Shown here one piece after another: positions 7,941 to 16,200 of a stretch of DNA of 54,063 bases; position 1 is the stretch's first letter, and the number at the start of each line of letters is the position of its first letter. Made by a program: the position numbers and the translations under genes. Origin of the DNA: Streptococcus oralis (lineage in GTDB: Bacteria > Bacillota > Bacilli > Lactobacillales > Streptococcaceae); NCBI RefSeq assembly GCF_001578935.1, contig NZ_KQ969521.1:862287-916349 (forward strand), written 5' to 3'. Below the pieces are notes generated by a model, which saw only the letters and a list, made by a program, of their open reading frames with translations, searched no databases and had not been told where the DNA came from.

Positions 7941-9185
7941 ATGAAATTTGTTGGACTTGTTGGATCAAACTACGATCAATCATATAACCGCAAACTCTTG
8001 GAATTTATTCGTCGCAATTTCAAATTCAAATTTGAATTAGAAGTCCTTGAAATCGACGAAGTACCAATGTTTAACCAAGACGAAAAATGGGACGAAAGCT
8101 TCCAATTGCGTTTCTTGTATAACAAGATTACACGTGCTGATGGTGTCATTATCGCCACTCCTGAGCACAACCACACTATCTCAGCTTCACTCAAATCTCT
8201 ACTTGAATGGCTTTCATACGAAGTTCATCCATTTGAAAACAAGCCGGTCATGATTGTGGGTGCATCATACTACGACCAAGGAACATCACGTGCCCAAGTT
8301 CACCTTCGTAAAATCCTTGATGCTCCAGGTGTTAATGCCTACACGCTTCCAGGTAACGAATTCCTTCTTGGTAAAGCTAAGGAAGCTTTTGATAACGACG
8401 GAAATATCACCAACGAAGGAACTGTTAAATTCCTTGAAACTTGCTTAGATAACTTTGTAAAATACGTAGGAGTCGTTTCGAAATTGAAAAAACCAAAACC
8501 AATCGAACCAGAAGACTTGGATTGTGGAAAACCAATTGCTACAACCATTACGGAAGTTGATCCTGACGATCCAGAATGGGTAGAAAAAGTTGCTGCAATC
8601 ACTGGAGCTGTTTCTGGTGATACCTATGTCAAATTGGACCACGGTATCTTGACAGTTAACCAAATCGATATGTTCTTGAAAGCTATGCCATTTGAATTGA
8701 CATATGCTGACGACAACAACCAATTCCTCTACTACAACAACGCTCACCAAGATCCAGACACCATGTTTGCTAAACGTGTACCACCTCAATCAGGTAGCCG
8801 TATGTCTACTGTTCATGGTTCTCTTCCACCAGCACGTATGAAGAATGTAGAGTGGGTTATCGGAACACTTCGCAACGGAAACCAAGAATACGTTCGTACG
8901 ATTGTTCCAGGCTCTCCTGCAGGTGTCATCAACACCCACAACTACCAAGCAATGTACTATCCTGATGGATCATACGCTGGTATCAATGAAATCGTCTTTA
9001 ACTTCCAACCATGGCTTGACTGGTACCTAAAAGAGACTGGGCAACGTTTGGTGGGTGGTAGCGGACCATTTGCTCCTGCTGCTGGAGGTCATGGAGACGC
9101 CGATGCTACTTCTGGCGCTTCGGATTCAGGTGATGCGGGAGGCCACGGTGGTGGCGCAGACGCTACTTCTGGTGCAAGCAACTAA
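7941..9185 (+). CDS. FMN reductase-like oxidoreductase with PAS-like domain and double flavinylation-motif tail
   Basis: The 414-residue protein has three parts. Residues 1-180 form an NADPH-FMN reductase flavodoxin fold (FVGLVGSNYDQSYNRKLLEF, GVIIATPEHNHTISASLKSLL, KPVMIVGASYYDQGTSRAQVH). Residues about 225-365 resemble a PAS-like fold (DMFLKAMPFELTYADDNNQF, NGNQEYVRTIVPG, IVFNFQPWLDWY). Residues 366-414 are Gly/Ala/Asp-rich with DATSGAS at 388-394 and 407-413. That heptapeptide fits the DxxSGA(S/T) acceptor motif of ApbE flavin transferases, whose gene starts this operon. I infer that the tail carries up to two covalent FMN groups on Ser394 and Ser413. Acceptor in the cell unknown. Confidence 0.85.
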   Translation: MKFVGLVGSNYDQSYNRKLLEFIRRNFKFKFELEVLEIDEVPMFNQDEKWDESFQLRFLYNKITRADGVIIATPEHNHTISASLKSLLEWLSYEVHPFENKPVMIVGASYYDQGTSRAQVHLRKILDAPGVNAYTLPGNEFLLGKAKEAFDNDGNITNEGTVKFLETCLDNFVKYVGVVSKLKKPKPIEPEDLDCGKPIATTITEVDPDDPEWVEKVAAITGAVSGDTYVKLDHGILTVNQIDMFLKAMPFELTYADDNNQFLYYNNAHQDPDTMFAKRVPPQSGSRMSTVHGSLPPARMKNVEWVIGTLRNGNQEYVRTIVPGSPAGVINTHNYQAMYYPDGSYAGINEIVFNFQPWLDWYLKETGQRLVGGSGPFAPAAGGHGDADATSGASDSGDAGGHGGGADATSGASN

Positions 9186-9191
9186 GAAATC

Positions 9192-9219
9192 AAAAAGGAG
9201 CCACTTGGCTCCTTTTTTT
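9192..9219 (+). terminator. Terminator of the apbE operon
   Basis: AAAAAGGAGCC-actt-GGCTCCTTTTTTT is a perfect hairpin followed by T residues 7 bp after the stop. Confidence 0.92.
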
Positions 9220-9230
9220 ATTACAACAGA

Positions 9231-9264
9231 AAAGGGGCTTGTAAATCATCTACAAACCCCTTTC
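9231..9264 (-). terminator. Probable terminator of the DUF896 gene
   Basis: GAAAGGGGTTTGTA and TACAAGCCCCTTTTC pair on the minus strand with a short loop; the trailing T stretch is weak. It lies just after the DUF896 stop and faces the apbE-operon terminator. Confidence 0.6.
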
Positions 9265-9267
9265 ATT

Positions 9268-9525
9268 TTATGAGTTAGGATCATCTATACTACGGCCGTG
9301 CAAACCTTTTTCACGTTGTACTTGGCGTAGTTTTTCTGGTGTAACATCATTTCCTTCCTCGTCCACAATTTTAATTCCTTCAATATGGTGGCGAACAGAA
9401 CGACGATATCCTTCGATATACTCCTCACGAAGTTTAGCTTGTTCCACTTTTTCAGCAGAAGTTAAGCCTTCTGTTTTTTTCTTTTTGGCAAGCTCGTTAA
9501 TACGATCAATTTTTTTAGGATCCAT
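9268..9525 (-). CDS. DUF896 (YnzC-type) small protein
   Basis: An 85-residue basic, highly charged protein: [20 protein letters not shown], then [21 protein letters not shown] and [25 protein letters not shown]. The ALT-E-x-x-E-Q-x-x-LR-x-x-Y core is diagnostic of the DUF896/YnzC family, which forms a short helical hairpin. Bacillus YnzC is in an SOS-linked operon, but no molecular role is known. It has a strong AAGGAG ribosome site and sits downstream of glyS on the same strand. Confidence 0.9.
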   Translation of the reverse strand: MDPKKIDRINELAKKKKTEGLTSAEKVEQAKLREEYIEGYRRSVRHHIEGIKIVDEEGNDVTPEKLRQVQREKGLHGRSIDDPNS

Positions 9526-9567
9526 GTTTATCTCCTTTATGATAAGGTTTAATCCATTTACCAGATT

Positions 9568-11604
9568 TTATTTGGTATTGATTTGGTTGAAACGTGCAAG
9601 TTTAGCTGCTTTCTTGGTTAATTGCGACAAGATAGCCAAGCGATTTTGTCGGACAGCCTGGTCTTCAGCCATTACCATGGTATTTTCAAAGAAAGCATCA
9701 ATAATTGGGCTAAGCGCAAAGAGTTGTTCTAATTGCTGACTTGCAGCCCCTGACAAAACAAGAGATTCTACGGCTTCCGCCAAGGCTTTCTCTTCTTCAT
9801 TCTCAAAGAGAGCATGATCAACAGTATCAGTTCCTTCGGCCTTTTCAGCCAAGTTAAAGGCACGAGAAAGAGATTCGACAGACGATTTGAAATCTTCTTT
9901 TTCGCTTGCTTCTACAAGAGCACTTGCTGCTTCTAGCATATCTGCCACAATAAAGTTTGAACCTGCGAGAACTGCTTCCTTAATGTCTTTTGGAGTTGAA
10001 CCCATCATCTTATCAACACGAGCCTTGATAAAGTCCATAACCTCTGCTTTATTTTCATAAGTCAAGCTGTCGAATTTCAAAGCATAAAGGCTATCAATCA
10101 ACTCATCCATAGCAATGTGCCAACCAAAAGCATCCAAGATACGAACCACACCTTGCGTCGCACGACGAAGGGCATAAGGGTCATTAGAACCTGATGGAAT
10201 CAAGCCTACTGAGAAGAAACTCAAAATCGTATCCAATTTGTCTGCAATGGCTAGAATGGCTCCTACCTTACTCTCTGGAAGTTCTCCTTCAGCAGCTGTC
10301 GGCATGTAGTGTTCACGAATAGCAGCTGCAACTGCTGGAGTTTCACCAGCAAGAAGGGCATATTTCTCACCCATAATTCCTTGGAGTTCATCAAACTCAC
10401 CAACCATCCCTGTCAACAAGTCAAATTTGTAAATAGCTGCTGCACGGGCTAGGTCAACTGTTTCATCCACTGACAAACCAGCTTTTTCTGCCAAAAGAAT
10501 GGCAATCTGCCCTGTACGAATCATGTGTTCACGAAGGGAACCAATCTTTTCATGGAAGGTCACATGGTTCAATTTTTCAACAAGGTCAGAAATCACCAAT
10601 TTTTGGTCTTCACGCCAGAAGAATTCTCCATCTTCCAGGCGTGCTACCAAGACTTTTTCATTACCCTTGATAACATTTTCCAAATGCTCTGCGTTCCCGT
10701 TACGGACTGAAATGAAGTTTGGTAAGAGTTTACCGTCTTGATCACGAACAACGAAGTAACGTTGGTGCTCTTTCATCGAAGTCACCAAAACTTCTTCTGG
10801 AACTTCAAGGTATTTGGCATCAAAACTTCCCATAAAGGCAGTTGGGTATTCAACCAAGTTCAAGACTTCGTTCAGTAAGTCAGCATCAATTTCGATACGT
10901 ACGCCATGTTCAGCTTCGATTGCTTTGATTTGGTCAACTATCATTTGCTCACGTTCACGTGGATCCGCGATTACAAACTGCTTACGAAGGTCTTCTTCGT
11001 AGCTCAATGCTGACTGAATCTTGGTTTCTTGTCCCAAGAAACGATGACCACGACTCACACGACCGCCCTTAATATCAAGGAAATCCAAGTCAAACTCTTC
11101 TTCATCTAAAAGAACTGTCAAAGTGTGTACAGGGCGGATATATTCAAAAGTGTTGTTAGCCCAGTGCATGCTGACAGGAAAAGTTAGTGACTTCAAGACG
11201 TCTACTACACCTGGAACAATGGCTTCAACTGGTTGCCCCACTTCTTCCTTGGTAACATAGACATATTCTTCACCCTTGATTTCACGGAATTCAATATCTT
11301 CAACTGTCAAGCCTTTTCCACGGACAAATCCTTGAGCTGCTTTGGTGAAGTTTCCATCACTATCCAAGGCAATTTTCTTTGCTGGTCCCTTGAAATCCTC
11401 TGTCAAATCAGACTGTTTGTCTGCAAGACCAGTCACACGAACAGCCAAACGACGTGGTGTTGAGAAGGTTTGAATGGCTTCAAAGGACAGGCGGTTTTCC
11501 TTGAGGAAGGCTGCCATTTTTTCACCTAGTTGTTTTTCACTTGGAGTTACTACGTAGGCTGGTAACTCTTCAAGACCGAGTTCTACTAATAAGTTTTTTG
11601 TCAT
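9568..11604 (-). CDS. glyS: Glycyl-tRNA synthetase beta subunit
   Basis: The 678-residue beta subunit starts [19 protein letters not shown], typical of GlyS, with CGGAG 6 bases before the ATG at 11604. An in-frame upstream extension to 11703 exists but has no ribosome site and covers a hairpin-rich intergenic insert. Landmarks include [22 protein letters not shown], the HD-like region [27 protein letters not shown], and the C-terminal ArgRS-like anticodon-binding region with [19 protein letters not shown]. With GlyQ it forms the alpha2beta2 enzyme that charges tRNA-Gly. It is in the T-box-controlled glyQS operon. Confidence 0.96.
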   Translation of the reverse strand: MTKNLLVELGLEELPAYVVTPSEKQLGEKMAAFLKENRLSFEAIQTFSTPRRLAVRVTGLADKQSDLTEDFKGPAKKIALDSDGNFTKAAQGFVRGKGLTVEDIEFREIKGEEYVYVTKEEVGQPVEAIVPGVVDVLKSLTFPVSMHWANNTFEYIRPVHTLTVLLDEEEFDLDFLDIKGGRVSRGHRFLGQETKIQSALSYEEDLRKQFVIADPREREQMIVDQIKAIEAEHGVRIEIDADLLNEVLNLVEYPTAFMGSFDAKYLEVPEEVLVTSMKEHQRYFVVRDQDGKLLPNFISVRNGNAEHLENVIKGNEKVLVARLEDGEFFWREDQKLVISDLVEKLNHVTFHEKIGSLREHMIRTGQIAILLAEKAGLSVDETVDLARAAAIYKFDLLTGMVGEFDELQGIMGEKYALLAGETPAVAAAIREHYMPTAAEGELPESKVGAILAIADKLDTILSFFSVGLIPSGSNDPYALRRATQGVVRILDAFGWHIAMDELIDSLYALKFDSLTYENKAEVMDFIKARVDKMMGSTPKDIKEAVLAGSNFIVADMLEAASALVEASEKEDFKSSVESLSRAFNLAEKAEGTDTVDHALFENEEEKALAEAVESLVLSGAASQQLEQLFALSPIIDAFFENTMVMAEDQAVRQNRLAILSQLTKKAAKLARFNQINTK

Positions 11605-11814
11605 GTTTTTCTCCGAAAAGTATCTTTTTATTTTCCAGTTGGCCTTATGTGATTGGCACGCAAGCAACCAACTTCGTTGTTTCATTGCTAAAATTGGAGC
11701 CAAAAGTCTCCAATTTTGCCTAGTATCCTTAGCTTCACTAAGGATACATTCACCACTGTGGCAACTGGCTCAGGGCTAACTCTGTTCGCCCATTTTCGTA
11801 ATTTGTCACTCTCT
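11605..11814. repeat. Hairpin-rich insert between glyQ and glyS
   Basis: This 210-bp spacer is unusually long for an operon of interacting subunits. It contains AAAATTGGAG-ccaaaagt-CTCCAATTTT (about 11690-11717) and GTATCCTTAG-cttca-CTAAGGATAC (about 11724-11748). The ends show related CAACTGGC-type words (11635-11643 inverted, 11762-11770). It looks like an inserted structured repeat rather than a promoter region; I do not recognise a named family. Confidence 0.6.
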
Positions 11815-12732
11815 TTATTCTGCGTCTTCTGCTAAGAGTTTAGCTCGTGTTGCTTCATCCAAAAGTGGGTAGCCTAGGCGTTTGCGTTCTGCGACAAAGG
11901 TTTTGGCTACGACACGGGCCAAGTTACGGATACGAGCGATATAGCCTGCACGCTCTGTTACGGATACGGCACCACGCGCGTCAAGTAGGTTAAAGGTATG
12001 TGAACATTTGAGAACATAGTCATAGGCAGGGTGAACCAATCCTTCTTCCAAAGCACGACCAGCTTCTTTTTCAAACTTATCAAAGTTTTCAAGTAACATT
12101 TCTTGGTCCGAAATTTCAAATGAATATTTTGAGTGCTCGTACTCAGGCTGGATGAAAATTTCTCCATATTTTACGCCATCGGCCCACTCGATATCATAAA
12201 CAGAGTCCACTTCTTGAATGTAAGAAGCCAAACGTTCCAAACCATAGGTAACTTCCGCAGTCACAGGGCCCGTTGCCAATCCACCAACTTGTTGGAAATA
12301 AGTGAACTGAGTGATTTCCATTCCATCAAGCCAAACTTCCCAACCAAGACCAGCTGAACCAGTCGATGGATTTTCCCAGTTATCTTCAACGAAGCGAATA
12401 TCGTGCTCCAAAGGATTGATACCCAATTTTTCCAAGGATTCAAGGTACAGTTCTTGAATATTTGATGGAGAAGGCTTCATGACCACTTGAAATTGGTGGT
12501 GTTGGTAAAGGCGGTTAGGATTTTCCCCGTAACGACCGTCAGCAGGACGACGTGATGGCTCTACATAAGCCGCATTCCATGGCTCAGGACCGATAGCACG
12601 AAGGAAAGTGTAAGGACTCATCGTCCCCGCACCTTTCTCATTATCATAAGCCTGCATCAGCATACAGCCTTGGCCATTCCAAAATTGTTGCAAAGTCAAA
12701 ATAATTTCTTGAAATGTTAATTTCTTAGACAT
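11815..12732 (-). CDS. glyQ: Glycyl-tRNA synthetase alpha subunit
   Basis: The 305-residue class-II catalytic subunit begins [20 protein letters not shown] at 12732 with AAGGAG 7 bases upstream. Motifs include [56 protein letters not shown] (motif 2) and [25 protein letters not shown] longer frame reaches 12798, but it runs into the structured leader insert and lacks a ribosome site. Expression is governed by the upstream T-box leader. A second copy of the ribosome site and first seven codons lies about 175 bp upstream. Confidence 0.97.
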   Translation of the reverse strand: MSKKLTFQEIILTLQQFWNGQGCMLMQAYDNEKGAGTMSPYTFLRAIGPEPWNAAYVEPSRRPADGRYGENPNRLYQHHQFQVVMKPSPSNIQELYLESLEKLGINPLEHDIRFVEDNWENPSTGSAGLGWEVWLDGMEITQFTYFQQVGGLATGPVTAEVTYGLERLASYIQEVDSVYDIEWADGVKYGEIFIQPEYEHSKYSFEISDQEMLLENFDKFEKEAGRALEEGLVHPAYDYVLKCSHTFNLLDARGAVSVTERAGYIARIRNLARVVAKTFVAERKRLGYPLLDEATRAKLLAEDAE

Positions 12733-12896
12733 TGAATACTCCTTAATAAAAAATGATTTCTTGCGACACGAGTCTGCCTCGTCGATTATACGAGGCAAGA
12801 CGAGTTAGTACTGCGTCTAGCTCAGCACCCTAGTGCTGAGCGTGGGGCAGTCCGACTATAAGGAGGTCTCTGCCACTGACGCAGTAGAAAGTCAAT
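12733..12896. repeat. Structured insert separating the glyQ leader from glyQ
   Basis: Between the T-box terminator and glyQ lie about 165 bp packed with inverted repeats. GCTCAGCAC-ccta-GTGCTGAGC is a perfect 9-bp stem (about 12820-12841). GCCTCGT-cgattat-ACGAGGC (about 12776-12796) and ACTGCGTC / GACGCAGT (about 12810-12817 and 12877-12884) enclose it. It divides glyQ from a duplicated copy of its own start region and appears inserted. Element family not recognised. Confidence 0.6.
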
Positions 12897-12920
12897 TTTT
12901 TAGACATTGTTTACTCCTTT
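12830..12920 (-). other. Duplicated glyQ start: 25-codon upstream ORF with its own ribosome site
   Basis: On the minus strand AAAAAAGGAGTAAACAATG (start at 12907) precedes codons for MSKKLTF, the same seven residues as glyQ, then YCVSGRDLL and on to a TAG at 12832-12830. The ribosome site and first codons match the true glyQ start (TTAAGGAGTATTCAATG). This is most simply the remnant of the ancestral glyQ 5' end left upstream of an insertion, or a duplication made by it. It could now be translated as a leader peptide. Confidence 0.75.
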
Positions 12921-12948
12921 TTTATAAATTCTTATGACTTTGGATACA

Positions 12949-13136
12949 AAAAGAACCGTGTCTTTGCTCCTAAGTCTGTGACCTAGGGGCGTCTGAAACG
13001 CGGTTCCACCCTAATTTATTACTTCATTGTTTTTAAAAATACGACAGAAAGCGCCAGTTTCTTACCTTGTTCTACTTGGCTCCCACTACCCCAAGCTCGC
13101 TTGAAGAACGCCATAAGACTTTCTTTCCTAGCTAGT
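12949..13136 (-). promoter_or_regulatory. T-box riboswitch leader for glyQS
   Basis: The minus strand contains the T-box consensus AGGGTGGAACCGCG (13012-12999), followed by a long terminator hairpin whose outer arms are GAACCGCGT and ACACGGTTC, ending in CTTTTTG (12950 region). Upstream is a Stem-I-like region whose base pairs GAAAG with CTTTC; a GGC triplet at 13055-13053 just before CTTTC is a likely glycine specifier codon. Uncharged tRNA-Gly should pair with specifier and T-box bulge (UGGA) and favour antitermination. Confidence 0.9.
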
Positions 13137-13165
13137 ATTATAGCAGATTTTCTAGCTAGTGTAAA
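13137..13165 (-). promoter_or_regulatory. Promoter of the glyQS T-box transcript
   Basis: TTTACA (13165-13160), exactly 17 bases and TATAAT (13142-13137) precede the T-box leader. The palindrome CTAGCTAG occurs on both sides of the -10 region. Confidence 0.85.
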
Positions 13166-13204
13166 CAAAAAATGAGTCTGAAAACAAAGTTCCAGACTCA
13201 TTTA
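13166..13204 (-). terminator. Terminator after the S8 protease gene
   Basis: ATGAGTCTG and CAGACTCAT form a 9-bp stem followed by TTTTTT on the minus strand. It sits about 26 bp after the stop and directly before the glyQS promoter, leaving no space for a wall-anchor tail. Confidence 0.88.
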
Positions 13205-13229
13205 ATAGTAAAGCTTCAGAAAGTCCTGT

Positions 13230-16200
13230 TTAAGGAAGTCTTCTTGCCTTTGGTTTTTTGCCATGCAAATTTCTCTTGGCTTGTTTCAAGGCTGTAATGG
13301 CATCTTTGACATCTTCTTGGCTAGCTCCTGGATCATTAAGGAGTTCCTGTGCCTCTTTAAAAGTTAGAAGATAAGCTACTTTTTCTTTCTTGTCTGCATA
13401 GATAAATCTCGCATTCTTTTCTTGGAAAAGTCGTTCATCCTTGATCAGTTTCTTCAGACTAGAGAAGTCAGTAGCTTTGCCATTTAATTTGCTTTTAGCT
13501 GTTGCTAGAGCAATGAGAGATTGGTCAATTTGATCCTGTTTGACTTTAGGATCCACAACTAGTAAGGCAATTTCTTGGAAGGAACGATCATAAGCTCGAC
13601 GTACTTTTTCCTTGGCATTAGCATATCGTCCAGTTTTAGTTGTTGCATAGTAAGCTTTCATAGCTTCTTTCAAGGCTGTAACGTTCGAATCTTTTCCATC
13701 CAAAGCCTTACCAGCAGCTTCCAGACTAGCGAGAACGCCATCAATCAATTCTTGCTTCAACTTGCTTGACAAGGCTGACTGCGCCACTTGGAAAGCTTGG
13801 TCATAAGCTTTTCTCTTATCTGCACTACTATTAAAGTAGCGAGACGTTTCTACCAGTTCTTTTTGTTGATTTACCGCAGCAAGCAAGGCCAACTTAGACA
13901 CAACAGATAGACGCAAAGCATTGTTTCGACCTGGCTGAACGAGCAAGGAAACGAGATCTTCAATGAGTTCATATCCAGTTGGCAAGGTGACCTCTACAGT
14001 ATAACGACCTGTAGCAATTTTCTTACCAAAGGCGTATTGCCCGTATTTTTCAGCAGGAAGAGTGATACTTGTCCCATCTTCACCTTTCAGAACCACAGTA
14101 GTCGTCTTTGGAACTGCTTGATTGAAGGAAACAGACACAGGTGCATATTCTAGGAGATTTGCTAGGAAGGTAATGGTTTGGAAACTATTTTCTTCCGTCA
14201 AGTCAAACTCTTGGGACAAGGCACTGATAAATTTCAATTCTGTTCGATCATAACTGAAAATTTCTGCTGTATAATGACCAAATTGTAAAAAATGAATCGC
14301 TTTTGCCTTGTCAACATCAACATATTGTCCCTTGCTATTTTTGATTCGATAGACGTAGAGGGTATCAATATCCTGGTTTGTTTTTGCATCCTTCAAGGCA
14401 ATTTTCACTCGACCACTATTTTGATCGCGCACAAGTTCAGCAAGTGAGATATAGTCTACATTTCCTGCATGATCCTCAACAAGATAGTAAATATTAGCCT
14501 TGTCAACATCCTTAGGAAGTGTATAACTACCGTCAGCATTGGCCTTAATCAGATGGGTGTTCTCAAGCGCACGAGTTCCAGACTGGTCTTTCTCAGATAG
14601 AACCATGGTCCCATTCTGGTCAAATGGTGTGATATAGAAGACTTTTTCTGAAAGGATACCGCCTTGACCCACATCTTTGGGTTTGCGAGCTACGAATTCT
14701 TGGTTTCCATCTTTAAAGCGAATATAACCACTTGTGATGACAGGTTTTTGAGTATCAATTTGAATTTTGAAGGTCGTGTATTGTTCTTTGGCTCCTGGAA
14801 CATCTGGTGTGTAACTAATAACATAGTCATATAAACCATCTGCAACGGTATTGCCATCAAAATCCTGACCTCTCCAAGCGGTATTATCTAGAATATAACT
14901 CTTCAGATTTCTACTGTCTCCATCAAAATAATTCTTACGAAGATCCTTTGCATCGCCCTCCCAAATAGGATGTTCATGCTTGGTATCCGTAGCCGCATAA
15001 ACTGTAGCCCGAAGATTTACAAGATTTCTCAAAGCAACCGTTTTGTATTCAACTAGGTCTTTGTTTCCATCATCGTTTGGAGAAATAGCAAGACGGACAT
15101 TCCCTTTTTCGTCCAACTGAAGAACATGCTTGCCTTCAGCATTTTGTTCGATTCCAAGAACGGTAATTCGGCGTCCTTGGCGTTGACCTTTAGAAACTAG
15201 AAGATCATTTTGCAAGGTAGCGAGATAGGTGGCATCATTAGAGTAGTTAACGGCAGGATTTTCCTTGTCAACTTCCGTGTAAAATCCATTTTTCCCTTCT
15301 CGGACAAGATTGTAAATTGGTTTTTCGACAGCGGGGAGATTTTGGAATTCTCCTCGAAAGCCCATAAATGCAAGACTCACAATATCCCCATCATCTGCTG
15401 GATCTACAAAGCGAACAAAACCTTCAAGGAAATAGCCATTTGGCATTTGTTTGCTGAGTTGATCAGCAAATTTTCGAGCATCCACTTTAACAGTGACTGT
15501 TTGACTGCTGTGGGCTTTGACCATCACTTCAGGCCAGACTGTCTCCGTTAGTTTTCGAGGTCGAAGGGTGAATTTTCCATCTTGGATATCATCTGTATTG
15601 GTATTCACTACCATCTTGAGAGTACGGTCAGTATCTGAAATATTGTGTACAGTAACCTTAAAAGTAAATTGGTCTCCAACATTTCCCAAAGTCACACTCG
15701 GATAACCATTTTCACCAGTTACATAGAGGTCGGTTGAAACTGCAGCAGCTGTATCCACAATACCAGAACCTTGCTGACGAGGTGAGGTATAAGTGCCTGT
15801 ATCCTTATTAACATGTGGTTTTGCAGTTGACATAATCAAGGCCTTGACAGTCTCTGATACTTGCTCAGGAGTCAATTCTGAATGGTGTTTTTGAAGGTAT
15901 TCCTTAACCAGAACTGCAACACCCGTAACGTGAGGAGCCGCCATACTGGTTCCGCTGATACTACCATAGGTATTGTCGTTAAAGGATGAGTAGATATTGC
16001 CGCCAGGAGCTGTCACATCCGGTTTCAATTGTCCATCGGTGGTCACTCCCCAACTTGAAAAGTCAGATAGCTGATTGGCTACATCCGAAGGACGATTGTC
16101 CATCTTACCATTAAAAACAATCTTGTAGTTTCCTGATTTTAAGGCTTCACCATACTGTTTAGAAATAAATACGGAAGGAATTTTCTTTGCCTCATCATCA

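Noticed and set aside
11605..11703. 33-residue N-terminal extension of GlyS
   Set aside because: No ribosome site, not typical for GlyS, and it covers the hairpin-rich insert.
13019..13201. 60-codon minus-strand frame across the glyQS leader
   Set aside because: It covers the T-box Stem I region and the promoter, has no ribosome site and looks non-coding.
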